DNA of 64,000 nucleotides from Flavobacterium sp. (GTDB taxonomy: Bacteria; Bacteroidota; Bacteroidia; Flavobacteriales; Flavobacteriaceae). The stretch spans positions 62,001 to 126,000 of the forward strand of contig NZ_JANJUQ010000045.1 in the NCBI RefSeq assembly GCF_024710485.1, given 5' to 3'. Shown piece by piece: positions 9,101 through 20,862 of this stretch. The notes beneath the pieces were generated by a model. That model saw only the letters and a program-made list of their open reading frames with translations. It was not told where the DNA came from and did not search any database. Position 1 is the stretch's first letter. Every line of letters begins with the position of its first letter. A program made the translations under genes and the position numbers.

Positions 9101-10768
9101 TTAGAAATTGGCCTTAAAGCTGATATGTACAATGGAATTGGAGAGTTTTGCGGTTTGGTTTTTGGTGCTTCCATTGGCGTAAATAATGTTAAAAAGACCG
9201 TTTTGAGTTAAAAGTCCAAATCCTAAGCCTAAGCCCAGTAAATTTTCTTTAACATTAGATACATTGTCTGCCATATAGCCGTAATCAATTATGGTGTGTA
9301 CGTAAAGATTAGAAGTTGCCAAATAGCGATACTCGGTTAGTAAGGATGTAAAAGTATTGGCTTGCAGGCTGTTTTCATTAAAGCCTCTAACGGAGTTGAT
9401 TCCGCCAAAACGATAAAGTTCATTGATGATGTAATCACCGCTACGCAAATAGAAGTTTTGTGATTTGATGTTGATAATGTTCTTGGGATTCAAGTAAAAA
9501 TTATGTTTAATAAGTAGACTGCTGAAAAATTGCTCGTTACTGTTGAGTTTTGAGTCCCTCTTTCCAGTGCCGATTTTTAGATGCAGATTGGTTTTTTCAG
9601 GAAATAAAAAATCTTGGTTTGAAAAGGCGGCGAATTCAAATGAAGCAGTAACAAACGAGTTTTCGTAATCACTAATAGATGTTGAGTTGGTGTTTTGTAT
9701 ATCGCTTGATTCGGTAGATTGATATCCCAGATAAGCGCGTGTGTTGTAATTAAAAAAGTATCCCAATTCTATGTTGGTTCTGGTGTTTTGGAAGGTGCTG
9801 TCTTGCTTGAAGATGTTTAATTCTGCTTTCAAGCCAAGAGGACTTTTGAAAATGTAGGGCAGCTCCAATCCTAGGTTGAAAGTTTTTTGGTCTTGACCGT
9901 CGCTTTTCCAATAGAGTGCAATTTTTTCTCCGGAATTTAAGATATTGCTCAAGACTAAATCTAAGTAGCCACTTACTACTAGTTTCTCTTTGTCGTCATT
10001 GGTGAATCCCAAGTAGCCATCGAAGGTATTGGGTTTGGCTTTTTCCGGATAAATGTAAATTTTGGTGGAGTCTTTGGTGAATAAAATCTCAGGGTATTTG
10101 GATTGTTTTATAAAGCGGTACTTTTCAAAGTCGGCATAAATTTTTTCTACACTTTTTTGGTTGAAAGTTTTATTTCGATAAAGGCGTAAAATATTTTTTT
10201 TGTGGCTAACCGGAAATTTTGGGTAGCCATTGATGACAATATCGTTGATGGTTCTTTGGGTTTCTTTATTTAAGTTCAGGTCGGCGGTGATTATATCGTC
10301 TTTTTTGATGACATTAATCAGGGTTGCTTTAGCCATAGAAAAACCCGAAGTTTCTAATTTCGTAATGATTTCTGAAAGGAATGTTTCTGTTTGGTCAAAT
10401 GGAAGCGTCAGAGTGTCTTTTTTTGCAAGGTAATTTTTGGGTATGAAATCTTGAAAATTTATACCTATATATATGCGTGCATACTTTATTCTTGTTCCGA
10501 GGCTGTATTTGAATTGTAAAACAGAGTCGTTGGGTTTGTAGGTTTCGATGATTTGACTGTCTAAGTATCCTGTTTTGTTTAATTTTTCCAGTAGTAAAAC
10601 ATTGGTGTTGTTAACCGATTTGATGTTTTTATGTTTTCTTTCGTAACCGATGCTGTCAATGATTTTGTTTTCTGCTTCATTTTGACCTAAGATTTTTAAA
10701 TGCAAGCTTTGGGCAGAGATATTTCCGCTAATAATGAAGAAGGCAAAAAGAAAAAAAAACTTTTTCAA
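9101..10768 (-). CDS. BamA/TamA-like outer-membrane beta-barrel protein with POTRA-like N-terminus
   Basis: Signal peptide, POTRA-like region, 'FGGINSVRGFNENSLQANTFTSLLTEYRYL', terminal F; surface antigen (D15)-like C-terminus. Confidence 0.75.
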   Translation of the reverse strand: MKKFFFLFAFFIISGNISAQSLHLKILGQNEAENKIIDSIGYERKHKNIKSVNNTNVLLLEKLNKTGYLDSQIIETYKPNDSVLQFKYSLGTRIKYARIYIGINFQDFIPKNYLAKKDTLTLPFDQTETFLSEIITKLETSGFSMAKATLINVIKKDDIITADLNLNKETQRTINDIVINGYPKFPVSHKKNILRLYRNKTFNQKSVEKIYADFEKYRFIKQSKYPEILFTKDSTKIYIYPEKAKPNTFDGYLGFTNDDKEKLVVSGYLDLVLSNILNSGEKIALYWKSDGQDQKTFNLGLELPYIFKSPLGLKAELNIFKQDSTFQNTRTNIELGYFFNYNTRAYLGYQSTESSDIQNTNSTSISDYENSFVTASFEFAAFSNQDFLFPEKTNLHLKIGTGKRDSKLNSNEQFFSSLLIKHNFYLNPKNIINIKSQNFYLRSGDYIINELYRFGGINSVRGFNENSLQANTFTSLLTEYRYLATSNLYVHTIIDYGYMADNVSNVKENLLGLGLGFGLLTQNGLFNIIYANGSTKNQTAKLSNSIVHISFKANF

Positions 10769-10864
10769 GCGATTGGACTTTGCTTCAAAATAACGTAAAA
10801 AATATCTTTTTATTGCGGTTAATTGAATCGAAAAAGAATCTATTTGAAAATTAATTAATTATGA

Positions 10865-10895
10865 TTTGTTTCGATAAAAATAATTACTACATTTG
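10865..10895 (+). promoter_or_regulatory. Promoter for rpsL operon: TTTG-N19-TACATTTG
   Basis: -33 TTTG at 10865-10868, -7 TACATTTG at 10888-10895, 19-bp spacer. Confidence 0.8.
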
Positions 10896-10947
10896 CAACC
10901 CCTAAAAAAAGGGAATTTAATAAATAAAGAAATTTTAGTATTTAATT

Positions 10948-11331
10948 ATGCCAACAATTCAACAATTAGTAAGAACAGGAAGAACTCAAATCACTAAGAA
11001 GAGTAAATCGGTTGCTTTAGATTCTTGTCCTCAAAGAAGAGGTGTTTGTACGCGTGTTTACACTACTACTCCTAAAAAGCCAAACTCTGCGATGCGTAAA
11101 GTTGCGCGTGTACGTTTGACTAACGGGAATGAGGTGAATGCTTACATCCCTGGAGAAGGACACAATTTACAAGAGCACTCGATAGTATTAGTGAGAGGCG
11201 GAAGGGTAAAAGATTTACCGGGAGTTAGATACCACATTGTGCGTGGTGCGCTTGATACCTCAGGTGTAGCAGGAAGAACACAAAGAAGATCTAAGTACGG
11301 TGCTAAACGCCCAAAAGAAGCTAAAAAGTAA
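10948..11331 (+). CDS. rpsL: 30S ribosomal protein S12
   Basis: [12 protein letters not shown]...[18 protein letters not shown]. Confidence 0.98.
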
Positions 11332-11355
11332 TTTAAAAACTTTTAAAGAAAAGAC

Positions 11356-11832
11356 ATGAGAAAAAGACAGGCCAAAAAAAGACCTCTTTTACCAGATCCA
11401 AGGTTTAATGATCAATTGGTTACCCGTTTTGTGAACAACTTAATGTGGGATGGTAAGAAATCAACAGCTTTTAAAGTGTTTTACGATGCTATTGATATCG
11501 TAGAAACGAAAAAGAACAATGATGAGAAAACTTCATTAGAAGTATGGAAAGATGCATTAACCAATGTTATGCCGCACGTAGAGGTTCGTTCTCGTCGTGT
11601 AGGTGGGGCGACTTTCCAAATTCCGATGCAGATCAGACCGGACAGAAAAATTTCAATGGCGATGAAATGGATGATCCTTTACGCTCGCAAAAGAAATGAA
11701 AAGTCAATGGCTGCAAAATTAGCTTCTGAAATCTTAGCCGCGGCTAAAGAAGAAGGTGCTGCTGTTAAAAAGAGAATGGATACTCACAAAATGGCAGAAG
11801 CAAACAAAGCATTCTCTCACTTTAGATTTTAA
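11356..11832 (+). CDS. rpsG: 30S ribosomal protein S7
   Basis: [17 protein letters not shown]...[16 protein letters not shown]. Confidence 0.98.
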   Translation: MRKRQAKKRPLLPDPRFNDQLVTRFVNNLMWDGKKSTAFKVFYDAIDIVETKKNNDEKTSLEVWKDALTNVMPHVEVRSRRVGGATFQIPMQIRPDRKISMAMKWMILYARKRNEKSMAAKLASEILAAAKEEGAAVKKRMDTHKMAEANKAFSHFRF

Positions 11833-11842
11833 TATTTAAGAA

Positions 11843-13999
11843 ATGGCTAGAGATTTAAAATATACTAGAAATATAGGTATTGCAGCTCACATTGATGCTG
11901 GTAAAACAACAACAACAGAGCGTATCTTATTTTATACAGGTAAAACCCATAAGATTGGAGAAGTTCATGACGGAGCTTCAACTATGGACTGGATGGAACA
12001 AGAAGCGGAAAGAGGTATTACAATTACTTCTGCCGCTACTACTTGTGAGTGGAATTTCCCAACTGTTCAAGGAAAAGCTATTCCTGAATCTAAGGCTTAC
12101 CACTTCAATATTATCGATACTCCGGGACACGTAGATTTTACCGTAGAGGTGAACCGTTCCCTTCGTGTATTAGATGGTTTAGTGTTCTTGTTTAGTGCGG
12201 TTGACGGTGTTGAGCCTCAATCTGAAACCAACTGGAGATTAGCAGATCAGTACAGAGTTCCTCGTATGGGATTTGTAAACAAAATGGACCGTCAAGGTTC
12301 TAACTTCTTGGGTGTTTGTCAACAAGTAAAAGACATGTTGAAATCAAATGCAGTAGCTATTACTTTGCCGATTGGTGAGGAGCAAGATTTCAAAGGGGTG
12401 GTTGACTTAGTGAAAAATCAAGCTATCATTTGGCATGATGATACACAGGGAGCTACTTTTGATGTTGTTGATATTCCTGCTGATATGGTTGATGAAGTGA
12501 AAGAATATCGCTCAAAACTTATCGAGGAAATTGCTACTTATGATGAGAACTTGTTAGACAAGTACATGGAAGATGAGAATTCTATTACTGAAGAAGAAAT
12601 CAATAAGGCTTTACGTGCGGCTACTATCGATATGGCTATCATTCCTATGTTATGTGGATCTTCATTCAAAAACAAAGGAGTTCAGTTCATGTTGGATGCT
12701 GTTTGTAAATATTTGCCATCTCCATTAGATAAAGAAGGTATTGAAGGTATTCACCCTGATGATAAAGATTTATTAGAAGAAGATCAAAAGAAAGTTATTC
12801 GTCGTCCTGATGTAAAAGAGCCGTTTGCTGCTTTGGCATTTAAGATTGCAACAGACCCTTATGTTGGTCGTTTGGCTTTCTTCCGTGCTTACTCAGGTCG
12901 TTTAGATGCTGGGTCGTATATTTTGAACACTCGTTCAGGAAACAAAGAAAGAATTTCTCGTATCTACCAAATGCACGCTAACAAGCAAAATCCAATCGAG
13001 TACATCGAGGCAGGAGATATTGGTGCGGCAGTTGGATTTAAAGACATCAAAACAGGAGATACGATGTGTGATGAGAAGCATCCGATTATCCTTGAGTCAA
13101 TGAAATTCCCAGATCCGGTAATCGGTATCGCTATTGAGCCTAAAACTAAAGCTGACGTTGATAAAATGGGTATGGCTTTGGCTAAATTGGCCGAAGAGGA
13201 TCCAACGTTTACTGTTAGAACTGATGAAGCTTCAGGTCAAACGATTATCTCAGGTATGGGTGAGTTACACTTAGATATCCTTGTTGATCGTATGAAACGT
13301 GAATTCAAAGTTGAAGTGAACCAAGGTGAACCTCAAGTTGAGTACAAAGAAGCATTCACTAAATCTGCACAACATAGAGAAGTTTACAAAAAACAATCGG
13401 GTGGACGTGGTAAATTTGGTGATATCGTATTCCGTTTGGAGCCTGCTGATTTAGTTGACGGTAAGCCTTTTGTAGGATTACAATTCGTTAACGAGGTAAA
13501 AGGAGGTAACGTACCTAAGGAATTTATCCCGGCTGTTGAAAAAGGATTCAGAGAAGCTATGAAAACAGGTCCTTTAGCTGGTTACACTGTGGATAGTTTG
13601 AAGGTAACTTTATTGGATGGTTCTTACCACCCGGTAGATTCTGATGCGCTTTCTTTCGAGTTGGCTGCTAAAATGGGTTACAAAGAAGTGGCTAAGGCTG
13701 CCGGAGCTGTAATTCTTGAGCCAATCATGAAAATCGAAGTGATTACTCCTGAAGAAAATATGGGAGATATCGTGGGAGATTTGAATAGAAGAAGAGGTCA
13801 AGTAAATGATATGGGTGACAGAGCAGGTGCTAAAACAATTAAGGCACACGTTCCGTTATCAGAGATGTTCGGTTATGTAACTACATTAAGAACATTATCT
13901 TCTGGTAGAGCAACCTCTACTATGGAGTTCTCTCACTACGAACAAACTCCTTCTAACATTTCTGAAGAAGTAATTAAAAAAGCAAAAGGTAACGCTTAA
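11843..13999 (+). CDS. fusA: Elongation factor G
   Basis: [24 protein letters not shown], full-length 718 aa. Confidence 0.98.
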   Translation: MARDLKYTRNIGIAAHIDAGKTTTTERILFYTGKTHKIGEVHDGASTMDWMEQEAERGITITSAATTCEWNFPTVQGKAIPESKAYHFNIIDTPGHVDFTVEVNRSLRVLDGLVFLFSAVDGVEPQSETNWRLADQYRVPRMGFVNKMDRQGSNFLGVCQQVKDMLKSNAVAITLPIGEEQDFKGVVDLVKNQAIIWHDDTQGATFDVVDIPADMVDEVKEYRSKLIEEIATYDENLLDKYMEDENSITEEEINKALRAATIDMAIIPMLCGSSFKNKGVQFMLDAVCKYLPSPLDKEGIEGIHPDDKDLLEEDQKKVIRRPDVKEPFAALAFKIATDPYVGRLAFFRAYSGRLDAGSYILNTRSGNKERISRIYQMHANKQNPIEYIEAGDIGAAVGFKDIKTGDTMCDEKHPIILESMKFPDPVIGIAIEPKTKADVDKMGMALAKLAEEDPTFTVRTDEASGQTIISGMGELHLDILVDRMKREFKVEVNQGEPQVEYKEAFTKSAQHREVYKKQSGGRGKFGDIVFRLEPADLVDGKPFVGLQFVNEVKGGNVPKEFIPAVEKGFREAMKTGPLAGYTVDSLKVTLLDGSYHPVDSDALSFELAAKMGYKEVAKAAGAVILEPIMKIEVITPEENMGDIVGDLNRRRGQVNDMGDRAGAKTIKAHVPLSEMFGYVTTLRTLSSGRATSTMEFSHYEQTPSNISEEVIKKAKGNA

Positions 14000-14010
14000 T
14001 TTTTATCAAG

Positions 14011-14316
14011 ATGAGTCAAAAAATTAGAATAAAATTAAAGTCTTACGATCACATGTTGGTGGATAAATCAGCTGAGAAAATCGTAAAAACTGTGAAAAGC
14101 ACAGGTGCTGTTGTAACAGGTCCAATTCCGTTACCTACGCACAAAAAAATATTTACTGTATTGCGTTCTCCACACGTGAATAAAAAAGCGAGAGAGCAGT
14201 TCGAAGTAAGTTCATACAAAAGATTATTGGATATCTACAGTTCTTCATCAAAAACAATTGATGCTTTAATGAAGCTTGAATTGCCTAGTGGTGTAGAAGT
14301 GGAAATCAAAGTCTGA
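14011..14316 (+). CDS. rpsJ: 30S ribosomal protein S10
   Basis: [21 protein letters not shown]...GPIPLPT. Confidence 0.98.
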   Translation: MSQKIRIKLKSYDHMLVDKSAEKIVKTVKSTGAVVTGPIPLPTHKKIFTVLRSPHVNKKAREQFEVSSYKRLLDIYSSSSKTIDALMKLELPSGVEVEIKV

Positions 14317-14340
14317 TTCTAGTATGATCTAAAATTAAAT

Positions 14341-14374
14341 CCGTCTCGTTTAGTGAACGAGGCGGTTTTTTTAT
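14341..14374 (+). terminator. Intrinsic terminator after rpsJ
   Basis: CCGTCTCGTT-TAGTG-AACGAGGCGG followed by TTTTTTTATTT. Confidence 0.85.
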
Positions 14375-14472
14375 TTGAGTGTTTCGGTGTATTGTTTTTT
14401 TAGTCTGTTTTAACCGGTTTTAGTGGTTTTGGGATTAGTTTAAAAAAATCTTAAAAAAAGGATAATCAATAG

Positions 14473-14503
14473 TTTGCATTCTAAAATAATTATTATACTT
14501 TTG
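14473..14503 (+). promoter_or_regulatory. Promoter for rplC operon: TTTG-N19-TACTTTTG
   Basis: -33 TTTG 14473-14476, -7 TACTTTTG 14496-14503. Confidence 0.8.
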
Positions 14504-14563
14504 CACGCTCGATTGGGGTAGTATGCCCTTTTCAAAAAATTAGTAATTTAAAATAAGTTTAAT

Positions 14564-15181
14564 ATGTCTGGGTTAATTGGAAAAAAAATCGGCATGACAA
14601 GCATCTTTGATGAAAACGGGAAAAACATTCCTTGTACAGTAATCGAAGCTGGTCCATGTGTCGTTACCCAAGTCAGAACCAAAGAGGTTGACGGGTATGA
14701 GGCTCTTCAACTTGGTTTCGATGACAAATCAGAAAAACACGCTACAAAAGCTGATTTAGGTCACTTTAAAAAAGCGGGTACTTCTGCTAAGAAAAAAGTC
14801 GTTGAATTCCAAGGATTTGAAGAAAACTACAAATTAGGTGATAATATCACTGTGGAAGTATTCAGCGAAGGAGAATTTGTTGATGTACAGGGTGTATCAA
14901 AAGGTAAAGGTTTCCAAGGGGTTGTAAAACGTCACGGTTTTGGTGGGGTTGGACAATCCACACATGGTCAACACAACCGTTTAAGAGCGCCGGGATCTGT
15001 CGGGGCATCTTCTTATCCATCACGTGTATTCAAAGGGATGCGTATGGCTGGAAGAATGGGAGGAGATAATGTAAAAGTACAAAATCTTAGAGTTTTGAAA
15101 GTAGTGGCTGAAAAGAACCTACTTGTGGTTAAAGGTGCTATTCCTGGACACAAAAACTCTTATGTAATCATTCAGAAGTAA
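14564..15181 (+). CDS. rplC: 50S ribosomal protein L3
   Basis: [20 protein letters not shown]. Confidence 0.98.
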   Translation: MSGLIGKKIGMTSIFDENGKNIPCTVIEAGPCVVTQVRTKEVDGYEALQLGFDDKSEKHATKADLGHFKKAGTSAKKKVVEFQGFEENYKLGDNITVEVFSEGEFVDVQGVSKGKGFQGVVKRHGFGGVGQSTHGQHNRLRAPGSVGASSYPSRVFKGMRMAGRMGGDNVKVQNLRVLKVVAEKNLLVVKGAIPGHKNSYVIIQK

Positions 15182-15810
15182 TGGAAGTAAAAGTTTTAGA
15201 TATCAACGGAAAAGATACTGGAAGAAAAGTTGAACTTTCTGATTCAGTATTCGGCATTGAGCCAAATAATCACGCAGTATATCTTGATGTTAAGCAATAC
15301 TTAGCCAATCAAAGACAAGGTAACCACAAAGCTAAAGAAAGAGCTGAAGTTGCCGGAAGTACTCGTAAGATTAAAAAGCAAAAAGGTACAGGTACTGCTC
15401 GTGCAGGATCTAAAAAGAGTCCATTGTTCAAAGGTGGAGGAACAGTTTTCGGTCCAAGACCAAGAAGCTACTCTTTCAAATTGAACAAAACTTTAAAAAG
15501 ATTGGCTCGTAAATCAGCTTTGTCTTTAAAAGTAAAAGAGTCAAATTTAGTTGTTGTGGAAGACTTCAATTTTGAAACACCAAACACTAAAAATTTCATT
15601 AACGTTTTGAAAGCTTTAGGGTTAGAGAACAAAAAATCATTGTTCGTGTTGGGTGATTTAAATAAAAATGTATATTTGTCGTCACGCAATTTAAAAGCCT
15701 CTAGTGTTGTAACTAATTCAGAATTAAGCACTTATGCTATATTAAACGCTAATAATTTAGTGTTATCTGAGGGTTCATTAGAAGGAATTGTTGAAAACTT
15801 AAGTAAATAA
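15181..15810 (+). CDS. rplD: 50S ribosomal protein L4
   Basis: [31 protein letters not shown]. Confidence 0.98.
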   Translation: MEVKVLDINGKDTGRKVELSDSVFGIEPNNHAVYLDVKQYLANQRQGNHKAKERAEVAGSTRKIKKQKGTGTARAGSKKSPLFKGGGTVFGPRPRSYSFKLNKTLKRLARKSALSLKVKESNLVVVEDFNFETPNTKNFINVLKALGLENKKSLFVLGDLNKNVYLSSRNLKASSVVTNSELSTYAILNANNLVLSEGSLEGIVENLSK

Positions 15811-15816
15811 CAGGCC

Positions 15817-16107
15817 ATGAGTATCATTATTAAACCTATCATTACTGAAAAAATCACCAAAGAAGGTGAGGTTTTTAATCGTTTTGGTTTTGTTGTTGAC
15901 AAAAAAGCCAACAAAGTTCAAATTAAGAAAGCTGTAGAGGCTGCTTATGGAATTACTGTTGTAGATGTGAACACGATGAACTACAGAGCTGACAGAACCG
16001 TAAAATATACAAAAAGCGGATTGATCAGCGGTAAAACAAATGCTTATAAAAAAGCAGTTGTTCAAGTAAAAGAAGGAGAAACAATAGATTTTTATAATAA
16101 TATCTAA
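15817..16107 (+). CDS. rplW: 50S ribosomal protein L23
   Basis: IIKPIITEKITKEGE...FVVDKKANKVQIKKAVE. Confidence 0.97.
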   Translation: MSIIIKPIITEKITKEGEVFNRFGFVVDKKANKVQIKKAVEAAYGITVVDVNTMNYRADRTVKYTKSGLISGKTNAYKKAVVQVKEGETIDFYNNI

Positions 16108-16113
16108 TAGAAA

Positions 16114-16938
16114 ATGTCAGTTAGAAAATTAAAACCTATTACCCCGGGTCAGCGTTTTAGAGTTGTGAATGGTTTTGACGCCATTACAACTGATAAGCCG
16201 GAGCGCTCTTTGTTAGCACCGATAAAAAACTCAGGAGGTAGAAATAGTCAAGGAAAAATGACCATGCGTTATACAGGCGGTGGTCACAAACAGAGGTATC
16301 GTATCATTGATTTCAAAAGAACTAAAGTGGGAATCCCTGCTACAGTGAAATCTATCGAGTACGATCCAAACAGAACAGCTTTTATCGCGTTATTGTGGTA
16401 TGCAGATGGGGAGAAAACCTATATTGTTGCTCAAAACGGATTACAAGTAGGACAAACAGTTGTGTCTGGTGAAGGTGCAGCTCCTGAAATCGGAAATACT
16501 TTGCCTTTGAGCAAAATTCCATTGGGAACTGTTATTTCTTGTATTGAATTGCGTCCTGGACAAGGAGCGGTTATTGCTCGTTCTGCAGGTACATTTGCTC
16601 AATTAATGGCAAGAGACGGAAAATATGCTACTATTAAAATGCCTTCAGGTGAAACAAGATTAATCTTGTTGACTTGTTCAGCAACTATTGGAGCTGTTTC
16701 TAACTCTGATCACCAATTAATCGTATCTGGTAAAGCAGGTAGAAGCAGATGGTTAGGTAGAAGACCAAGAACAAGACCGGTAGCAATGAACCCAGTAGAT
16801 CACCCAATGGGAGGTGGTGAAGGACGTTCATCTGGAGGTCACCCACGTTCTAGAAAAGGTTTACCGGCTAAAGGTTACAGAACTCGTTCTAAAGTTAACC
16901 CGAGCAACAAGTATATTGTAGAACGCAGAAAGAAATAA
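16114..16938 (+). CDS. rplB: 50S ribosomal protein L2
   Basis: [27 protein letters not shown]. Confidence 0.98.
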   Translation: MSVRKLKPITPGQRFRVVNGFDAITTDKPERSLLAPIKNSGGRNSQGKMTMRYTGGGHKQRYRIIDFKRTKVGIPATVKSIEYDPNRTAFIALLWYADGEKTYIVAQNGLQVGQTVVSGEGAAPEIGNTLPLSKIPLGTVISCIELRPGQGAVIARSAGTFAQLMARDGKYATIKMPSGETRLILLTCSATIGAVSNSDHQLIVSGKAGRSRWLGRRPRTRPVAMNPVDHPMGGGEGRSSGGHPRSRKGLPAKGYRTRSKVNPSNKYIVERRKK

Positions 16939-16948
16939 TTAGATAGAC

Positions 16949-17227
16949 ATGGCACGTTCATTAAAAAAAGGACCATTTGTTCACTATAAATTAGATAAAA
17001 AAGTTCAGGAAAATATTGCCGGAGGTAATAAAGGAGTAGTTAAGACTTGGTCTAGAGCTTCAATGATTACACCGGACTTCGTAGGACAAACTATCGCAGT
17101 TCACAATGGTCGTCAATTTGTTCCGGTTTATGTAACTGAGAACATGGTAGGACATAAATTAGGAGAGTTTTCACCAACAAGATCTTTTAGAGGTCATGCT
17201 GGAGCAAAAAATAAAGGTAAAAAATAA
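16949..17227 (+). CDS. rpsS: 30S ribosomal protein S19
   Basis: [19 protein letters not shown]. Confidence 0.98.
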   Translation: MARSLKKGPFVHYKLDKKVQENIAGGNKGVVKTWSRASMITPDFVGQTIAVHNGRQFVPVYVTENMVGHKLGEFSPTRSFRGHAGAKNKGKK

Positions 17228-17233
17228 GAAGCA

Positions 17234-17644
17234 ATGGGAGTTCGTAAAAGAGAAACTGCAGACGCAAGAAAAGAGGCTAACAAGTCTATTGCCTTTGCTA
17301 AATTAAATAACTGCCCTACTTCACCTAGAAAAATGCGCTTAGTAGCAGACTTGGTAAGAGGTCAGAAAGTGGAAAGAGCTTTAAATATTTTAAGATTTAG
17401 CTCAAAAGAAGCTTCACGCAAATTAGAAAAACTATTATTATCAGCTATCAACAACTGGGAACAGAAAAATGCTGAAGGTAATGTAGCGGAAGCAGGCTTA
17501 TTTGTTAAAGAAATCCGTGTAGACGGCGGGATGATGTTGAAAAGACTTCGTCCGGCTCCACAAGGAAGAGCACACAGAATTAGAAAACGTTCTAACCACG
17601 TAACTATCGTGTTGGGACAATTAGATAACACACAAAGTAATTAA
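17234..17644 (+). CDS. rplV: 50S ribosomal protein L22
   Basis: [27 protein letters not shown]. Confidence 0.97.
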   Translation: MGVRKRETADARKEANKSIAFAKLNNCPTSPRKMRLVADLVRGQKVERALNILRFSSKEASRKLEKLLLSAINNWEQKNAEGNVAEAGLFVKEIRVDGGMMLKRLRPAPQGRAHRIRKRSNHVTIVLGQLDNTQSN

Positions 17645-17652
17645 TAAACAGT

Positions 17653-18399
17653 ATGGGACAAAAGACAAATCCAATTGGAAATCGCCTTGGTATCATCAGA
17701 GGATGGGATTCAAACTGGTATGGTGGAAATGATTACGGTGATAAAATCGCCGAAGATTATAAAATCAGAAAGTACATCCACGCTCGTTTATCAAAAGCTA
17801 GTGTGTCAAAAGTAATTATCGAGAGAACTTTGAAACTTGTAACCGTTACTATCACTACGGCTCGTCCAGGTATCATTATTGGTAAAGGCGGTCAAGAGGT
17901 AGACAAGTTAAAAGAAGAACTTAAGAAAGTTACTGACAAAGAGGTTCAAATTAACATCTTTGAAATTAAAAGACCAGAGTTAGATGCTTATTTAGTTGCA
18001 ACAAGTATCGCTCGTCAAATCGAGAGCCGTATTTCATACAGAAGAGCTATTAAAATGGCTATCGCTGCAGCAATGCGTATGAATGCAGAAGGTATCAAAG
18101 TTTTGATCTCTGGTCGTTTGAATGGAGCTGAAATGGCACGTTCTGAGCAATTCAAAGAAGGAAGAATTCCTCTATCAACTTTCAGAGCCGATATTGATTA
18201 TGCTTTAGGTGAAGCTCATACTACTTATGGTAGAATGGGTATCAAAGTATGGATCATGAAAGGTGAGGTTTACGGAAAAAGAGATCTATCTCCATTAGTA
18301 GGCATGGACAAAAAACAAGCCGGTCAAGGTGGTGGAAAAAATGATGCTCCACGTGGTGGAAAATCAAACGGAAAACCAGGAGCTCGTAAAAGAAAGTAA
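17653..18399 (+). CDS. rpsC: 30S ribosomal protein S3
   Basis: [25 protein letters not shown]. Confidence 0.98.
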   Translation: MGQKTNPIGNRLGIIRGWDSNWYGGNDYGDKIAEDYKIRKYIHARLSKASVSKVIIERTLKLVTVTITTARPGIIIGKGGQEVDKLKEELKKVTDKEVQINIFEIKRPELDAYLVATSIARQIESRISYRRAIKMAIAAAMRMNAEGIKVLISGRLNGAEMARSEQFKEGRIPLSTFRADIDYALGEAHTTYGRMGIKVWIMKGEVYGKRDLSPLVGMDKKQAGQGGGKNDAPRGGKSNGKPGARKRK

Positions 18400-18416
18400 T
18401 TTTAAACTAAAGAAAG

Positions 18417-18842
18417 ATGTTACAACCTAAAAGAACAAAATACCGTAAGGTACAGAAGGGTAGAATGAAAGGTGTTTCTCAAAGAGGACACGAGCTTTCT
18501 AATGGAATGTTTGGAATTAAATCAGTACATGAAACCGGAATGTTCTTAACTTCACGTCAAATCGAGGCTGCGCGTATCGCTGCAACTCGTTTCATGAAGA
18601 GAGAAGGACAATTATGGATTAAAATTTTCCCGGATAAACCAATTACCAAAAAACCTCTAGAGGTTCGTATGGGTAAAGGAAAAGGAGCTGTTGAATATTG
18701 GGCAGCTGTAGTTAAACCAGGAAAAATCATGTTTGAAGTAGGTGGCGTGCCACTATCAGTTGCTAAAGAAGCTTTGCGTTTAGCTGCTCAAAAACTTCCA
18801 GTTAAAACTAAGTTTGTAGTTGCTAGAGATTTCGAAGCATAA
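18417..18842 (+). CDS. rplP: 50S ribosomal protein L16
   Basis: [19 protein letters not shown]. Confidence 0.98.
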   Translation: MLQPKRTKYRKVQKGRMKGVSQRGHELSNGMFGIKSVHETGMFLTSRQIEAARIAATRFMKREGQLWIKIFPDKPITKKPLEVRMGKGKGAVEYWAAVVKPGKIMFEVGGVPLSVAKEALRLAAQKLPVKTKFVVARDFEA

Positions 18843-18855
18843 TCAAAAAAATATT

Positions 18856-19047
18856 ATGAAACAATCAGAAATTATCAATCTGTCTGCAGCTGAGTTGCAA
18901 GTGAAACTTACTGAGTTGAGAAAAGTTTATATGGATTTAAAATCTACACATGCTATTTCTCCAATCGCCAATCCACTTCAAATCAGAAGTGCCCGAAGAG
19001 CTGTTGCTAGAGTAGCAACTGAGCTAACTAAAAGAGAGTTACAATAA
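18856..19047 (+). CDS. rpmC: 50S ribosomal protein L29
   Basis: [21 protein letters not shown]; start trimmed from ORF-track 18820. Confidence 0.95.
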   Translation: MKQSEIINLSAAELQVKLTELRKVYMDLKSTHAISPIANPLQIRSARRAVARVATELTKRELQ

Positions 19048-19066
19048 TTGTATGCTAGCTGAAAAG

Positions 19067-19324
19067 ATGGAAAAAAGAAATTTAAGAAAAGAAAGAATTG
19101 GTGTTGTTACGTCAAACAAAATGGACAAGTCTATTGTTGTGGCACAAGTAACCAGAGTAAAACACCCGTTATATGGTAAGTTCGTATTGAAAACTAAAAA
19201 GTTTCATGCACACGACGAAACAAATGACTGTAACATTGGTGATACCGTAAAGATCATGGAAACAAGACCTTTATCAAAAACCAAATGTTGGAGATTAGTT
19301 GAAATCATTGAAAGAGCGAAGTAA
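19067..19324 (+). CDS. rpsQ: 30S ribosomal protein S17
   Basis: [25 protein letters not shown]; alternative start 19052. Confidence 0.95.
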   Translation: MEKRNLRKERIGVVTSNKMDKSIVVAQVTRVKHPLYGKFVLKTKKFHAHDETNDCNIGDTVKIMETRPLSKTKCWRLVEIIERAK

Positions 19325-19326
19325 TT

Positions 19327-19695
19327 ATGGTACAACAGGAATCAAGATTAAAAGTAGCAGATAACACAGGAGCCAAAGAAGTTTTGACTATCCGTGTTTT
19401 AGGAGGAACGAAACGTCGTTATGCCTCTGTTGGAGATAAAATTGTAGTGTCAATTAAAGATGCAACACCAAACGGAAACGTAAAAAAAGGTGCTGTTTCT
19501 ACTGCAGTTGTTGTGCGTACCAAAAAAGAAGTGAGAAGAGCCGATGGTTCTTACATCCGTTTCGACGATAATGCTTGTGTTCTTTTGAATGCAGCAGGAG
19601 AAATGAGAGGAACTCGTGTTTTTGGTCCGGTTGCAAGAGAACTTCGTGAAAAACAATTCATGAAAATTGTATCATTAGCACCAGAAGTGCTTTAA
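19327..19695 (+). CDS. rplN: 50S ribosomal protein L14
   Basis: [27 protein letters not shown]. Confidence 0.98.
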
Positions 19696-19707
19696 TTCGT
19701 TAGTAAG

Positions 19708-20022
19708 ATGATAAAGCTAAAAATAAAATCAGGAGATGTAGTAAAAGTTATCGCAGGTGACCACAAAGGTGCTGAAGGTAAAGTTTTACGCGTTGACCGT
19801 GAAAAAAACAAAGCCATCGTTGAAGGGGTAAATATGGTGTCTAAACACACTAAGCCGAGTGCTAAAAACCCTCAAGGAGGCATTGTTAAGAAAGAAGCTC
19901 CTATTCATATTTCCAATATTGCCTTAATTGATCCAAAATCAAAAAGCGCAACTAAGGTTGGAATCAAGGTTGAAGGAGATAAGAAAGTGAGATTTTCAAA
20001 AAAATCTAATCAAGTATTATAG
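19708..20022 (+). CDS. rplX: 50S ribosomal protein L24
   Basis: [29 protein letters not shown]. Confidence 0.97.
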   Translation: MIKLKIKSGDVVKVIAGDHKGAEGKVLRVDREKNKAIVEGVNMVSKHTKPSAKNPQGGIVKKEAPIHISNIALIDPKSKSATKVGIKVEGDKKVRFSKKSNQVL

Positions 20023-20024
20023 TT

Positions 20025-20576
20025 ATGGCTTATACACCTAGACTTAAACAAGAATATAAGGACAGAGTAATTGCTGCCCTTAAAGAAGAATTCGGTTATA
20101 AAAACGTGATGCAAGTTCCAAAATTGGAAAAAATCGTTTTAAGCCGTGGCGTTGGTGCTGCAGTGTCTGATAAAAAATTAGTAGATTATGCAGTAGAAGA
20201 GTTAACTAAAGTTACCGGTCAAAAAGCAGTAGCTACTATTTCCAAAAAAGACGTTGCGTCTTTCAAATTGAGAAAAGGCATGCCAATCGGTGCTAAAGTA
20301 ACCCTTAGAGGTGAAAGAATGTATGAGTTCTTAGACAGATTGATTACATCTTCTTTACCACGTGTAAGAGATTTTAACGGTATCAAAGCTACAGGTTTTG
20401 ACGGAAGAGGTAACTACAACTTAGGGGTAACTGAGCAAATCATTTTCCCTGAGATTGATATCGACAAAGTAAACAAAATCTCCGGATTGGATATAACTTT
20501 CGTAACTTCTGCAAAAACAGATAAAGAAGCAAAGTCATTATTGGCTGAATTAGGTTTACCTTTTAAAAAGAATTAA
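20025..20576 (+). CDS. rplE: 50S ribosomal protein L5
   Basis: [36 protein letters not shown]. Confidence 0.98.
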   Translation: MAYTPRLKQEYKDRVIAALKEEFGYKNVMQVPKLEKIVLSRGVGAAVSDKKLVDYAVEELTKVTGQKAVATISKKDVASFKLRKGMPIGAKVTLRGERMYEFLDRLITSSLPRVRDFNGIKATGFDGRGNYNLGVTEQIIFPEIDIDKVNKISGLDITFVTSAKTDKEAKSLLAELGLPFKKN

Positions 20577-20579
20577 GAC

Positions 20580-20849
20580 ATGGCTAAAGAATCAATGAAA
20601 GCCCGTGAGGTTAAAAGAGCTAATACGGTAGCAAAGTACGCTGAAAAAAGAAAGGCTTTATTAGAAGCCGGAGATTATGAAGGTTTACAAAAATTACCAA
20701 AAAATGCTTCACCGGTTCGTATGCACAATCGTTGCAAATTAACAGGTAGACCAAGAGGATATATGAGACAATTTGGTATTTCGCGTGTTACTTTCCGTGA
20801 AATGGCAAACCAAGGATTGATCCCGGGAGTAAAAAAAGCCAGCTGGTAA
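20580..20849 (+). CDS. rpsN: 30S ribosomal protein S14 (zinc-independent long form)
   Basis: [13 protein letters not shown]...[39 protein letters not shown]. Confidence 0.97.
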   Translation: MAKESMKAREVKRANTVAKYAEKRKALLEAGDYEGLQKLPKNASPVRMHNRCKLTGRPRGYMRQFGISRVTFREMANQGLIPGVKKASW

Positions 20850-20862
20850 TAGTTGGAATTTC

